64,000 bases of DNA, taken from contig OY843587.1 in the NCBI GenBank assembly GCA_963692955.1, positions 992,001 through 1,056,000 on the forward strand, written 5' to 3'. This DNA comes from UBA5158 sp963692955. Lineage in GTDB: Bacteria; Pseudomonadota; Gammaproteobacteria; DSM-16500. Position 1 is the stretch's first letter; the number at the start of each line of letters is the position of its first letter. The notes below the pieces were generated by a model. It did no database searches. It saw nothing but the letters and a program-made list of their open reading frames with translations, and had not been told where the DNA came from. Made by a program: the position numbers and the translations under genes. Positions 1 through 8,750 of the stretch are shown in pieces.

Positions 1-1
1 T

Positions 2-1957
2 AACTACCGTGATCCTACCGCGCTAGATTTTCTTATTCGTTACCAAGCTGATCCTTTAACTGCGTTAAATACTGCATCTTACCATTACCCCTTAGCGTTC
101 TTGACCTTGGTTCAGAAAGAGCTACAAACGCCTTTGCATCAGCTTTTATTGAATTATGTGGAGGGGTGGATAGGCCTGTTACTTCCACAAATGAATTCGT
201 TATCGACTAATTTTTTAATTGCTATTTATCATAATGTTTTACTTTTAATTGGTCATGACATTAGGAACGATTACCTATTTGAAAGTTTACCTCGATTAAA
301 AGAACTCATTATGCAGCGCGATTTGACGTCGGATCAGCGAGAAGTTATTTCGCTGTCATTCATGCTCGCAGAAACTGCGCATTTGCCGTTCGATTTCTCG
401 GGGTTAAGCAATGACTCTTGCCTTAGTTTAATAAATCAATTTTCCGCTCACATTAAGGATGATGAGCTAAGTTGCGAACTGGTTCTTTATGCAAACCGTG
501 TCATGGAGGATGAAGATCAGAGTTTTGATTTATCACCTTATTACGAACTCGCACTAAAATTAATGAATGGATCTAATGAAGCGTTCAAAGCCAGTATACA
601 TTTAAATAAAAGCATTTATCATGCGACTTGTGAACATCTGTCGGAAAGCGATAGCGATTCTCTCGATATGGACAGCGGATCGGACGATGAAAAATCAACG
701 GATGAGCTACTAGATAATCACATTAACTTTAATATCCAGCGTGCCATCGATATTCTTAACAGTCTTGCTTTTAAAAATAATACGCTAGCTATGCTGTTAC
801 GGACGACGGTTGCTAAAACCTTTAGGTTGTTGGTGGAAAACACTCGCGATATTGAACAGATACTGGAACTTTTGAAATTATCACAAAATTTTGAAATGGA
901 GCGATTCGCCCTGCAAGAAATTCAGCTTATCACTGCCATGTTTAAAGCTAAAAATGCTTTACTCAACGATGATCAAACTGAGTTAGGCATTCATTTAAAT
1001 CATATCATTTATTTACAGCGCTCACTCAGCGATATCGATCGGCCACTGGCAGCGTTTCATTCGGATATTATGGAAGCCGCATTAGAAGTAATTGGCCAAG
1101 AAATAATTGGTATGTTGGCAATGCAGGTGTTTGTAGAAAATATCCATAATGAAGTTTTTAATGCGCTAAATAATTTTGTGCTATGTGTCGTGATAATGGA
1201 TTATTACGATTTAATCGCCTTTCCAATCTTAGATTATTTAAGTAAAGATAGTCTCGGTTTTAAGACATTGTATTATTTTAAAAATGAAATTTTGACTAAT
1301 TCACAGGCGCTGATTATGTATCATTCTTATTTCGACCAAGCGCTGCAGCATCTCTCATACTCTACGAAAAAATATACCACTCTCTTGGCCATGATTACCG
1401 CTGCGTTTAATATTTTTAAAAGTCAAAGTATGGATCAGCATTTCCCCCGCTATGAAGCGGCGCTCATCAACGCATTAAGAGCCAGTGATTATTCGCTTTT
1501 TACCGCAGGCTTGCAAGAAATCATACCGATGCTCGCTAATGACAATGATAGCTCTGCGATGTCCCCCCTCGTCAATACTCTAGCAGAACACTTCGATAGA
1601 TTTAGGAAAACGCCATCAAAATTATTTATCGAATTGTTCTTTAATAATTTCATCGTCGCACGTGATATTGTTACCCATCCTTGGTTGGCCAGCATTTATT
1701 ACCACGCGATTGAAAAAGTCATCGCTGAACAAGCAGCGGCCGCGCGCATGCCAGAAAACTCAAGTAATCTACTGTGCAGACTGATTGCTGAGAATTTATC
1801 TACGCGAATGGATAGTATCTTGATACCACAAGGCGAGCGTTCGCTCTTCAGCCGCTATTGTATGTTTACGCAAAATAATCCGCAGTTATTCCAGTCGCAG
1901 CCCACCGTTCCACCGCAAGTTGAAGCTTCTACAAACAGCAGCCTGCGGCCAAGCTAG
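2..1957 (+). CDS. Large hypothetical protein, 5' end outside window
   Basis: The reading frame is open from base 2 to the stop at 1955-1957, so the first in-frame TTG (position 101) is not a real start and the gene begins upstream of the window; 651 residues are visible. I do not recognise a family. The protein looks soluble and mostly alpha-helical, with no membrane segment. An acidic Ser/Asp-rich stretch (SESDSDSLDMDSGSDDEKS, about residues 216-234 of the visible part) splits two helical regions, and the C-terminus is Pro/Ser/Gln-rich (QSQPTVPPQVEAS). It stands alone on the + strand, followed by a 266-base intergenic space. Size, lack of relatives and the acidic low-complexity linker would fit a secreted effector of an intracellular bacterium, but nothing proves this. 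Confidence 0.7.
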   Translation, partial: NYRDPTALDFLIRYQADPLTALNTASYHYPLAFLTLVQKELQTPLHQLLLNYVEGWIGLLLPQMNSLSTNFLIAIYHNVLLLIGHDIRNDYLFESLPRLKELIMQRDLTSDQREVISLSFMLAETAHLPFDFSGLSNDSCLSLINQFSAHIKDDELSCELVLYANRVMEDEDQSFDLSPYYELALKLMNGSNEAFKASIHLNKSIYHATCEHLSESDSDSLDMDSGSDDEKSTDELLDNHINFNIQRAIDILNSLAFKNNTLAMLLRTTVAKTFRLLVENTRDIEQILELLKLSQNFEMERFALQEIQLITAMFKAKNALLNDDQTELGIHLNHIIYLQRSLSDIDRPLAAFHSDIMEAALEVIGQEIIGMLAMQVFVENIHNEVFNALNNFVLCVVIMDYYDLIAFPILDYLSKDSLGFKTLYYFKNEILTNSQALIMYHSYFDQALQHLSYSTKKYTTLLAMITAAFNIFKSQSMDQHFPRYEAALINALRASDYSLFTAGLQEIIPMLANDNDSSAMSPLVNTLAEHFDRFRKTPSKLFIELFFNNFIVARDIVTHPWLASIYYHAIEKVIAEQAAAARMPENSSNLLCRLIAENLSTRMDSILIPQGERSLFSRYCMFTQNNPQLFQSQPTVPPQVEASTNSSLRPS

Positions 1958-2223
1958 TTTTTTATGTATTCTAGATAATAATAAGCTAGCTAATGAGTTA
2001 AGAAGTATTGCTATCGGGATTGTCTTGGGGTTCACTTATATCCATTAAAGAGAAATAATAAAAATAATTAAAATCGACTGCGGAGGTAATGAACATTTTG
2101 AATCTTATCATATAATTTTAAATCATCTTAGGTTGCTGTTGATCATTCTTCAAATTCATCATTTTACAAGGCATTTTCATGATATAATTAAAAACTAGCT
2201 GATTGTACAAGGATGGCAACGCT

Positions 2224-3516
2224 ATGCAGCATCATATTCATCATACCAAGAGCTATTATTACGACCATAAGAGAACACTGCATCCGATTGGAATGTTGCT
2301 GTGTGTTATGGGTTTGTTATCTATCGCGTTCTCAATCACGCTGCGTTTGATACCCAACGCTATTCCTATCGAAGCTCTCGCTTTATTAAACGTGACACCG
2401 CAAATCTTGAATGACATGAATGCGATGTATCAATATTCATTAATCGCGACGTTAGTGTTATCTGGTTTGTTCGTCGATATCATCGGCCCGCGCACGGTGT
2501 TGTCGATCGCGATCGGCATAGCCGCGATCAGTAATTACTATTTCGGCAGAGGCGATTCCATTAACGAAGTGTTGTACTCACGCGTTTTAATTAATTACAT
2601 GCATCCTTTCATTTTAACTTCGGCGTTAGTGTTAGGCGCGCACTGGCTGCCGCGCCGGCATTTTTCCGCTTATGTGGGTATGTTGTGGTGCACGTTATTA
2701 TTGACGCCAGTACTGGCCGCGCCGTATTTAAAATCGGTAGCCTCGTTAGATGATCTTAATTCATTTATTTTAGACGCGAATATCGTCGGAATTTTAGTGA
2801 TCGTCGTTATCGTTCTCACTGAACCGATTATTGATAGAACGCGCCACCGTCATGACTTAATCGGCTTGGTGCGGCCTTTGAGACATTATAAAGTGTGGCT
2901 GATTAGTTTAGTCTCCATGCTTGGTTGGATGGCGAATACATTTGTTTTGGAATACGGAACATTTTATCTCATTCGCCAATATGGTTTCACCGTGCCCGAT
3001 GCGATGGGTACGGTCGACAAAGCGTTTATCTTTTTCGGCTGTGGCGCGGTAGTGATGGGCTTAACGTCGGATTTTTTCCGCCAAAAACGCTACGTCATCG
3101 CGCTGGGTTATTTTATCGCAGCGCTGTTGTTTAGTATCGTATTCTTCGTGCCGCACCTGCCGATTAGCGCGGTCGGGCCGTTATTATATCTCGCGATGTT
3201 TTTCACTAGCAGCACTATCATTAGTTACACCAAGGTAAATGATTATTGTACGATCGGTAATAGCGGTATCACTCTGGGTCTCTTATTGAGTATCACGACG
3301 ATAGGCAGCAGTTTCTTCGCGAAGCAATTACATAATTTATTATTAGTTTACGTCAACAATCCGGTGACGAATACGTCTTATTATTGGAGTATGATCCTGG
3401 CTGTCATTCCAGCAATTTTAATTATCGGTATGCTGATTGCTATCTTATTGTTGAAACCCGTGCATTTGCATTCGCATACGGGTAAGGTGGACGATACGCA
3501 TCCGGTTACTCACTAA
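2224..3516 (+). CDS. MFS transporter, substrate unknown
   Basis: A 430-residue integral membrane protein with about 12 hydrophobic segments, consistent with the major facilitator superfamily. The segment around residues 90-110 (SGLFVDIIGPRTVLS) matches the family's conserved loop after TM2 (G-x-x-x-D-x-x-G-x-R pattern). A central hydrophilic loop (DRTRHRHD) separates the two halves. A frame extension to a TTG at 2203 exists, but ATG 2224 has AAGGA at 2209-2213 and is preferred. A -10-like TATAAT lies at 2183-2188 without a good -35. The N-terminus is His-rich (MQHHIHH). Convergent with the PLD-family gene, with only 21 bases between the stops. The substrate cannot be told from sequence; MFS membership is fairly sure. 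Confidence 0.8.
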   Translation: MQHHIHHTKSYYYDHKRTLHPIGMLLCVMGLLSIAFSITLRLIPNAIPIEALALLNVTPQILNDMNAMYQYSLIATLVLSGLFVDIIGPRTVLSIAIGIAAISNYYFGRGDSINEVLYSRVLINYMHPFILTSALVLGAHWLPRRHFSAYVGMLWCTLLLTPVLAAPYLKSVASLDDLNSFILDANIVGILVIVVIVLTEPIIDRTRHRHDLIGLVRPLRHYKVWLISLVSMLGWMANTFVLEYGTFYLIRQYGFTVPDAMGTVDKAFIFFGCGAVVMGLTSDFFRQKRYVIALGYFIAALLFSIVFFVPHLPISAVGPLLYLAMFFTSSTIISYTKVNDYCTIGNSGITLGLLLSITTIGSSFFAKQLHNLLLVYVNNPVTNTSYYWSMILAVIPAILIIGMLIAILLLKPVHLHSHTGKVDDTHPVTH

Positions 3517-3537
3517 AAATTTAAGTGAGGACTTCGA

Positions 3538-4647
3538 TCATGCTAACCGATGATGCTCGGGTTTGTGCTGGGTTTTTGTATAGCGGGCATGGCGATGGTC
3601 TAGTTTCACCAGCCTTATGATTTGCCGCATGTATTGACTATGCTTGTATGATTTTTCCAAGTAAGATTTTTCCGGGTAATTTTTTTTCCGCGATGCAGTA
3701 CTCTTATCATCGGCCGCGTTCTGCCAATCAGAGTCGAAAGTATTTTCCAATTGCCGATAAATATTTTCATCGTGAATAATGACCGCTAGTTCGCGGTTTT
3801 CATCGATCGAGGGTTTTGTTAAGTTGATCGAACCCACGACCGCGGTTTGATGATCAATTAGCAATACCTTCGCGTGAATAATAAGTCCTCTGCTGATACG
3901 GATTAGGACGCCGGCTTTTTCTAAATAATGAAACTTTTTGCCGTTAATTTTTTTGGATTCGTTCGAGGTGAGGATCGCAACTTTCACACCCCGGCGCGCG
4001 GCACTTGCCAGTGCGCCGACCATGGCGTAATCGGTAATACTTTCCGCGTAAACTTTAATACCGTCATGCGCTCGTTGAACTAAAGCTACTAATTTTTCGC
4101 GGCTATTGTCCGGGCTCCAAATTAAATTCTCGTTATGCACGCTGACCGCTTGATGGTGCCAGTCGGCGTCGAAGACGCTTTCAATTTCTTGCAGCTCATC
4201 CGGATCGGTAACGATTAACGCGAAATTTCTTTCTTTTTTAAAAGTGGAATGCGTGAGGTTGAAGGTCATGACTAACGCTTTATTATTATCGATAATTAAA
4301 GTTTTTTGGTGCGTGAGTTTAAAATTTTGGTCGGCATAAACCAGCGGGACAGCTGCGTTTTGTAACAGCGTGATGATGGCTTGGTTTTCATTGTCCGTCA
4401 TATAAGGGTGCTGCTGAATTAACACGCGGACAGATTTGCCATGTTGTTTAGCCGCAATCAGTTCGGCCGCGAATTGCTGATCGGTAAAACCATACATGAC
4501 TAAATCGATAGCTTGATTGGCGTGCGTCATGGCGTTGATGAGCGGCGTCACACCATTATCAGGCTCAGTAATTAAAACGGGTTGCGCGCAACAAACAGAA
4601 GTAAAAAATAATAAAACGAAAAAGTTGCCACGCCACCGCCGCGGCAT
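3538..4647 (-). CDS. Secreted phospholipase D-superfamily protein (two HKD motifs)
   Basis: 369 residues. N-terminal Sec signal peptide (Arg-rich start, FFVLLFFTSVCCA, cleavage likely after CCA; the two Cys do not form a good lipobox). Two complete HxKxxxxD motifs follow: HQKTLIID (H113, K115, D120) and HAKVLLID (H258, K260, D265), each followed by the usual N-L-T/S element. This is the two-lobed active site of phospholipase D/nuclease-type enzymes, which act through a phospho-histidine intermediate. The tail is very Lys/Arg/His-rich (SRKKNYPEKSYLEKSYKHS), suggesting nucleic acid or acidic lipid binding. Its ATG directly follows the recR stop, so it is probably cotranscribed with ybaB-recR. 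Exported phospholipase or nuclease (Nuc-like) are both possible; the substrate is not determined. Confidence 0.85.
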   Translation of the reverse strand: MPRRWRGNFFVLLFFTSVCCAQPVLITEPDNGVTPLINAMTHANQAIDLVMYGFTDQQFAAELIAAKQHGKSVRVLIQQHPYMTDNENQAIITLLQNAAVPLVYADQNFKLTHQKTLIIDNNKALVMTFNLTHSTFKKERNFALIVTDPDELQEIESVFDADWHHQAVSVHNENLIWSPDNSREKLVALVQRAHDGIKVYAESITDYAMVGALASAARRGVKVAILTSNESKKINGKKFHYLEKAGVLIRISRGLIIHAKVLLIDHQTAVVGSINLTKPSIDENRELAVIIHDENIYRQLENTFDSDWQNAADDKSTASRKKNYPEKSYLEKSYKHSQYMRQIIRLVKLDHRHARYTKTQHKPEHHRLA

Positions 4648-5244
4648 TTACAGCGTGTCTCGGCCAGCGAACGCGTGCGCCAGGGTGCCACTGTCTATGT
4701 ATTCTAATTCTCCGCCTAATGGCACGCCGTGCGCGATGCGCGAGGCTTTAATCGAATATTGTTTGACGAGTTCAGAAATATAATGCGCCGTCGCTTCGCC
4801 TTCGACAGTGGGATTGGTCGCTAAAATCACTTCTTTGATATCGCCGCCGGCCAGTAACACTTTTAACTGATTGATGCCGATTTCTTCCGGGCCGATGCCG
4901 TCTAACGGCGAGAGATGGCCCATTAACACAAAATAACGGCCGCGGTAGCCGCCCATTTGCTCGACCGCGCTCATATCAATTGGACTTTCTAAAATACATA
5001 AGAGGTTAGGGTCACGATGGGAGGAGGCGCATAACTTGCAAATATCGGTTTCGCTAAACGTGCGGCAACTCGCGCAATGGCCGATATTTTCCATGGCGGC
5101 TTGCAAAATCGCAGCCAGACGTTTGCCGTTTTCTCTGCCGCGTTCTAATAATTGGAATGCCATGCGCTGGGCTGTTTTAGGCCCAACGCCTGGTAAAAAT
5201 CGTAAAGCTTCTATCAATTGTTCCAGCAAGGGGCTAGAAAGCAT
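4648..5244 (-). CDS. recR: Recombination mediator RecR
   Basis: 198 residues, the usual RecR length. An N-terminal helix-hairpin-helix (LPGVGPKTAQRMAF) is followed by a four-Cys zinc finger (C57, C60, C69, C72) and a Toprim domain (residues about 80-175, starting ILESPIDMSAVEQ and including ATNPTVEGEATAHYI). RecR acts with RecF/RecO to load RecA on SSB-coated gapped DNA. It sits 9 bases downstream of ybaB, the very common ybaB-recR pair, with dnaX just upstream. All family hallmarks are intact. Confidence 0.97.
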   Translation of the reverse strand: MLSSPLLEQLIEALRFLPGVGPKTAQRMAFQLLERGRENGKRLAAILQAAMENIGHCASCRTFSETDICKLCASSHRDPNLLCILESPIDMSAVEQMGGYRGRYFVLMGHLSPLDGIGPEEIGINQLKVLLAGGDIKEVILATNPTVEGEATAHYISELVKQYSIKASRIAHGVPLGGELEYIDSGTLAHAFAGRDTL

Positions 5245-5253
5245 AGAGAGAGT

Positions 5254-5586
5254 TTACTCGTCGGAAGGAAGGTTAAAACCCTCTGGCAACTTGATGTTAG
5301 TCAAGCTGGACATTTTGTCACGGGTGCCTTTTTCGATTTTATCGGTAGCGTCATTGATCGCCGCCGCAATTAAATCTTCTAAGATACCTTTCTCTTCTTT
5401 CAATACGCTGGGGTCTAAGGTCACGCGTTTTGCATAGTGCTGACCGGTCATGATGATTTTTACTAAGCCGCCGCCGGATTGACCGGTTACCTCCATTTCA
5501 GCGATTTGCTTTTGAATCTCCTGCATTTTTTTCTGCATTTCTTGGGCTTTTTTCATTAAATCGCCCAAGCCAGGTTTGCTATTCAT
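5254..5586 (-). CDS. ybaB: YbaB/EbfC nucleoid-associated protein
   Basis: 110 residues from the preferred ATG. A small DNA-binding dimer, typically encoded between dnaX and recR as here. The Lys/Met/Gln-rich helix (LMKKAQEMQKKMQEIQKQIA) followed by a Gly-rich turn (GQSGGGLVKI) and the C-terminal helical region with DATDKI are typical of the family. The frame also has an ATG two codons upstream (5592), but that ATG touches the AGAGGAA ribosome-binding site, whereas ATG 5586 lies at a normal distance. Start choice is inference; family assignment is firm. Confidence 0.95.
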   Translation of the reverse strand: MNSKPGLGDLMKKAQEMQKKMQEIQKQIAEMEVTGQSGGGLVKIIMTGQHYAKRVTLDPSVLKEEKGILEDLIAAAINDATDKIEKGTRDKMSSLTNIKLPEGFNLPSDE

Positions 5587-5694
5587 TATCATTTCCTCTG
5601 TGTGATTGACGCTTAAGGGACTATTTTAGCAAAATTTGTGTACGGACTCCATTGTTTAATCCCCCTAACAGACAGCTTATAGCGCCTGTATTCA

Positions 5695-7272
5695 TCAAGT
5701 TGGGTCAATCGCTTTGACAGAGTTAATGTCTAATGTCGCGCCGAACACGTCAATAATTTTTTGCACGTGGCCATCGGTGGCGATAGCGTCCACCGCCGAG
5801 GCGTGTTGGTCTTTCTTCAGTTGTTCTTTTTGCTTTGCGTTAGTATGTAAATCAGCGCTAGTAAGATTGATTTTTAAAGTGACCGGCTTATTCAGATATT
5901 GCCGCAATGCTTCTTCCAAGCGCGAAGTGGTTTGTTTATTCGTAAGGGTAATGTGTTTGTCTGACAAGGATAACTCGACTTGGTCAGCCGTTATTTTATC
6001 TAAGACACAGTTGGAAGCTAAAACTTGCGACAAGCCGCTTAAACCTAACTGAGAAAGAATTTTCGTCCAGTCGTCTAGCGATGGTGATGGCGATGAAACA
6101 ACCGGAGATGAAGTCACGGTGGCGGCGGGAGTTGGCGGCGCGGGTGCCACGGTTTTTTTTGCGGTGGTTGGCGGCGGCGTCACAGCGGTGGGTGCAGATC
6201 CAGCTGTAGGTTTGAAAGCTAACATGCGCAGCATAACCATTTCAAAACCTTGCACGGGACTAAACGCTAACGGTAAATCACGACGTCCCAGCAACGCGAT
6301 TTGATAATACAGCTGGATATCTTCCGCGGAAAAACGCGCGGCGAAAGCATTAAGCGTCGCTGACGGCGTGCTGTCCTTGACGATCTGCGCCACGGCAATT
6401 TGGTGCAGCACCGATAACACGGTTTCTAAAATTTGATTAAAGTCGGGCGCGTGTTCGGCCAGCGCTGCGATAGACGCTAATAATTTTTTGCCGTCGGCGT
6501 CCGCGAGCGCGTGTAATAAATTATAAATCGTTTCTTGTTCCGCGTTGCCCAACATGCGGCGCGTGTCGTCGGTATTGATCTTGTCAGCGCAGAAGGCGAT
6601 CGCTTGGTCGAGCAAACTCAACGAATCGCGCACACTGCCGTCCGCCGCTTGCGCGATTTGCTCTAACGCGGGAATATCGAACGTAATATTTTCCGCCGCG
6701 CAAATGTGTTGTAGATGTTGCGACAATTGCTCGAGCGGCACGCGTTTTAAATTGAATTGCAAACAGCGCGATAAAATCGTAATGGGCAGGCGCTTAGGAT
6801 CAGTAGTCGCTAATAAAAATTTCACGTGCGCCGGCGGTTCTTCCAACGTTTTTAACAACGCGTTAAAACTATGGCCGGACAGCATGTGCACTTCGTCGAT
6901 TAAATAAATTTTAAAACGGCCTTGCGAAGGCGCGTATTGCACGTTGTCGAGTAATTCGCGGGTGTCTTCGACTTTGGTACGCGACGCGGCGTCGATTTCT
7001 AATAAATCTAAAAAGCGGCCGGCGTCTATGCTCACGCAAGTGGAACACGTATTACAAGGTTTTGAAGTGATGCCGGTTTCGCAATTGAGACATTTCGCTA
7101 ACAAGCGCGCCAATGAAGTTTTACCCACGCCGCGGGTACCGGTGAAAAGATAGGCGTGATGTAAACGTTGTTTGTCAAGCGCATTGGCTAACATGCGCAG
7201 CACATGTTCTTGGCCAATCATTTCTTCGAAGCTGTGTGGACGCCATTTACGGGCAAGGACTTGGTAACTCAT
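5695..7272 (-). CDS. dnaX: DNA polymerase III tau (and possibly gamma) subunit
   Basis: 525 residues, clamp-loader ATPase of the replisome. Walker A GTRGVGKT at 45-52, zinc Cys 64/73/76/79 at the positions seen in E. coli, Walker B LIDEVHML, sensor region ATTDPKRLP with arginine finger SRC. Domain III ends near residue 365, followed by a Pro/Ala/Thr linker (about 366-400) and a C-terminal tau region. Tau tethers polymerase to helicase; the shorter gamma form arises in several bacteria by frameshifting. A run of eight A at the start of the linker could do this here (see separate entry). The 4.5S RNA and tRNA-Ser genes lie directly upstream on the same strand; ybaB-recR follows after about 108 bases. 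Confidence 0.96.
   Translation of the reverse strand: MSYQVLARKWRPHSFEEMIGQEHVLRMLANALDKQRLHHAYLFTGTRGVGKTSLARLLAKCLNCETGITSKPCNTCSTCVSIDAGRFLDLLEIDAASRTKVEDTRELLDNVQYAPSQGRFKIYLIDEVHMLSGHSFNALLKTLEEPPAHVKFLLATTDPKRLPITILSRCLQFNLKRVPLEQLSQHLQHICAAENITFDIPALEQIAQAADGSVRDSLSLLDQAIAFCADKINTDDTRRMLGNAEQETIYNLLHALADADGKKLLASIAALAEHAPDFNQILETVLSVLHQIAVAQIVKDSTPSATLNAFAARFSAEDIQLYYQIALLGRRDLPLAFSPVQGFEMVMLRMLAFKPTAGSAPTAVTPPPTTAKKTVAPAPPTPAATVTSSPVVSSPSPSLDDWTKILSQLGLSGLSQVLASNCVLDKITADQVELSLSDKHITLTNKQTTSRLEEALRQYLNKPVTLKINLTSADLHTNAKQKEQLKKDQHASAVDAIATDGHVQKIIDVFGATLDINSVKAIDPT
6153..6160 (-). promoter_or_regulatory. Candidate slippery A8 run in dnaX
   Basis: On the coding strand the codons GCA AAA AAA ACC (Ala371-Lys-Lys-Thr374) contain eight consecutive A, including the heptamer A AAA AAA. 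A -1 shift (or one extra A by transcriptional slippage) continues 52 codons to a TAA at 5996-5998, giving a product of about 425 residues, close to E. coli gamma (431). Loss of one A would end after 12 codons. A weak downstream stem (GTGGC/GCCAC) is possible. Programmed slippage is inferred from position and known dnaX biology, not shown. Confidence 0.4.
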
Positions 7273-7326
7273 ACGTTATCTCATCTTGATGGTCGTGAAT
7301 GAAGAGTCAGAATGAAATGGTGGTCC

Positions 7327-7428
7327 CCAGTATTAGCCAAACTTCGGCGCCCGAATCTGTCATTACCGTTGCTTCCTTCCGGACCTGGCGGGGTTCACAA
7401 CATATCGCCGCGAAGCGACCAATACTGG
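7327..7428 (-). ncRNA. ffs: 4.5S signal recognition particle RNA
   Basis: The minus strand contains the diagnostic SRP RNA apical loop, CCAGGTCCGGAAGGAAGCA, with the GGAA tetraloop and asymmetric internal loop bound by Ffh. The ends pair: CCAGTATT at the 5' side (7421-7428) with AATACTGG at the 3' side (7327-7334), giving a hairpin of about 102 nt, typical of bacterial small SRP RNA. It lies between tRNA-Ser and dnaX, a frequent arrangement in gammaproteobacteria. Exact ends are estimated from the pairing. Confidence 0.93.
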
Positions 7429-7463
7429 TTACCATAACTCTTTATGTTTCAACTATTACTGGC

Positions 7464-7554
7464 TGGCGGAGAGAGAGGGATTCGAACCCTCGGTACGCTA
7501 TTAACGTACACACGCTTTCCAGGCGTGCTCCTTAAACCGCTCGGACATCTCTCC
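7464..7554 (-). tRNA. tRNA-Ser (anticodon GGA)
   Basis: Minus-strand cloverleaf of 91 nt including an encoded CCA (7464-7466). Acceptor GGAGAGA pairs with TCTCTCC; the anticodon stem CACGC/GCGTG encloses loop CTGGAAA with anticodon GGA (decodes TCC/TCT); a long variable arm (about TGTACGTTAATAGCGTAC) is typical of serine tRNAs; the T loop is GGTTCGAATCC; the discriminator base is G, a serine identity element. It lies just upstream of ffs and may share its transcript. Confidence 0.97.
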
Positions 7555-7611
7555 TACTTTTTTCGAAGCGTAATGGAGCGTTAGGGTAAACCAGAATGGC
7601 CGATTGTGCAA

Positions 7612-8739
7612 TTAGAAAAACAATTTCTCCAAGACCTTCTCATACATCATTGTCAGCTTATCTAAGTCGCTAATTAACACGCATTCATCGACTTGATGAA
7701 TGGTGGCGTTAATCGGTCCCATTTCGATAACTTCGGCGCCGGTCGGCGCGATAAAGCGTCCGTCGGACGTGCCGCCGCCGGTGGAAAGCACCGGATCAAT
7801 GCCGGCTAATTCTTTAATGACAGTTTGTGCCGCTTGTACCAATTTACCTTGGCTAGTTAAAAAGGGATGGCCGGATAAATCCCACGTTAAATCGTATTTT
7901 AAAGCCTGCGCGGCGAGGATTTTTTTCACGCGCGTTTCCAAATCTTGTTGGGTGGACGCGGTGCAAAAACGAAAATTGAAACGCGCTTCTAACGACCCCG
8001 GGATAACATTCGCAGCACCGGTGCCGGAATGAATATTCGAAATTTGAAACGTCGTCGGCGGAAAAAATTCATTGCCATCGTCCCATTTTTCTTGCGCGAG
8101 TGCTGCTAACGCCGGCGCGCATTTGTGAATGGGGTTATCGCCTAATTCTGGATAGGCGACGTGGCCTAATTTGCCATGCACGGTGAGCGTGCCATGCAAA
8201 GAACCGCGCCGGCCAACGCGAATTTGATCGCCTAAGGTTTTGTTGCTGCTCGCTTCGCCGACGATGCAATAATCGATTTTCTCTTTACGCGCGACTAATT
8301 TTTCCACGACTTTTTGCGTGCCGTCGATGCTGGGGCCTTCTTCGTCACTCGTAATCAACAGCGCGATCGAGCCATTGAAATCCCGATGTTTAGCGATAAA
8401 ATTTTCGGCCGCGACGATCATCGCGGACAAGCCGCTTTTCATGTCGGCGGCACCGCGGCCATAAAGATAATCGCCACGGATATCAGGCGTGAAAGGATTA
8501 TTTTTCCAAGCATCGAGCGGGCCGGTGGGGACCACGTCAGTATGACCCGCGAATACTAGCAGCGGTGCTTTAGTACCATACCGCGCCCACAAATTATCGA
8601 CGGCGCCGAAGCGCATGTGTTCGATATTAAAATTTGATTTTGTTAAACGTTCCGCGATGAGTTGTTGGCAGCCCGCGTCATCGGGTGTGAGCGAAGGACG
8701 CGCGATTAAAGTTTTCGTGAGTTCCAGCGTCGGTGACAT
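7612..8739 (-). CDS. dapE: Succinyl-diaminopimelate desuccinylase
   Basis: 375 residues, M20 family metallohydrolase that cleaves N-succinyl-LL-diaminopimelate in lysine/meso-DAP synthesis. Metal and catalytic motifs are visible: GHTDVVPTG (His-x-Asp), GRGAADMKSG (bridging Asp), TSDEEG (general base Glu plus Glu ligand), VGEAS, and the C-terminal TGGGTSDGRF and ATIHQVDE. It lies 11 bases downstream of dapD on the same strand, so the two successive DAP-pathway enzymes form an operon. Length and motifs agree with the family. Confidence 0.97.
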   Translation of the reverse strand: MSPTLELTKTLIARPSLTPDDAGCQQLIAERLTKSNFNIEHMRFGAVDNLWARYGTKAPLLVFAGHTDVVPTGPLDAWKNNPFTPDIRGDYLYGRGAADMKSGLSAMIVAAENFIAKHRDFNGSIALLITSDEEGPSIDGTQKVVEKLVARKEKIDYCIVGEASSNKTLGDQIRVGRRGSLHGTLTVHGKLGHVAYPELGDNPIHKCAPALAALAQEKWDDGNEFFPPTTFQISNIHSGTGAANVIPGSLEARFNFRFCTASTQQDLETRVKKILAAQALKYDLTWDLSGHPFLTSQGKLVQAAQTVIKELAGIDPVLSTGGGTSDGRFIAPTGAEVIEMGPINATIHQVDECVLISDLDKLTMMYEKVLEKLFF

Positions 8740-8750
8740 GCGTTAGACCT

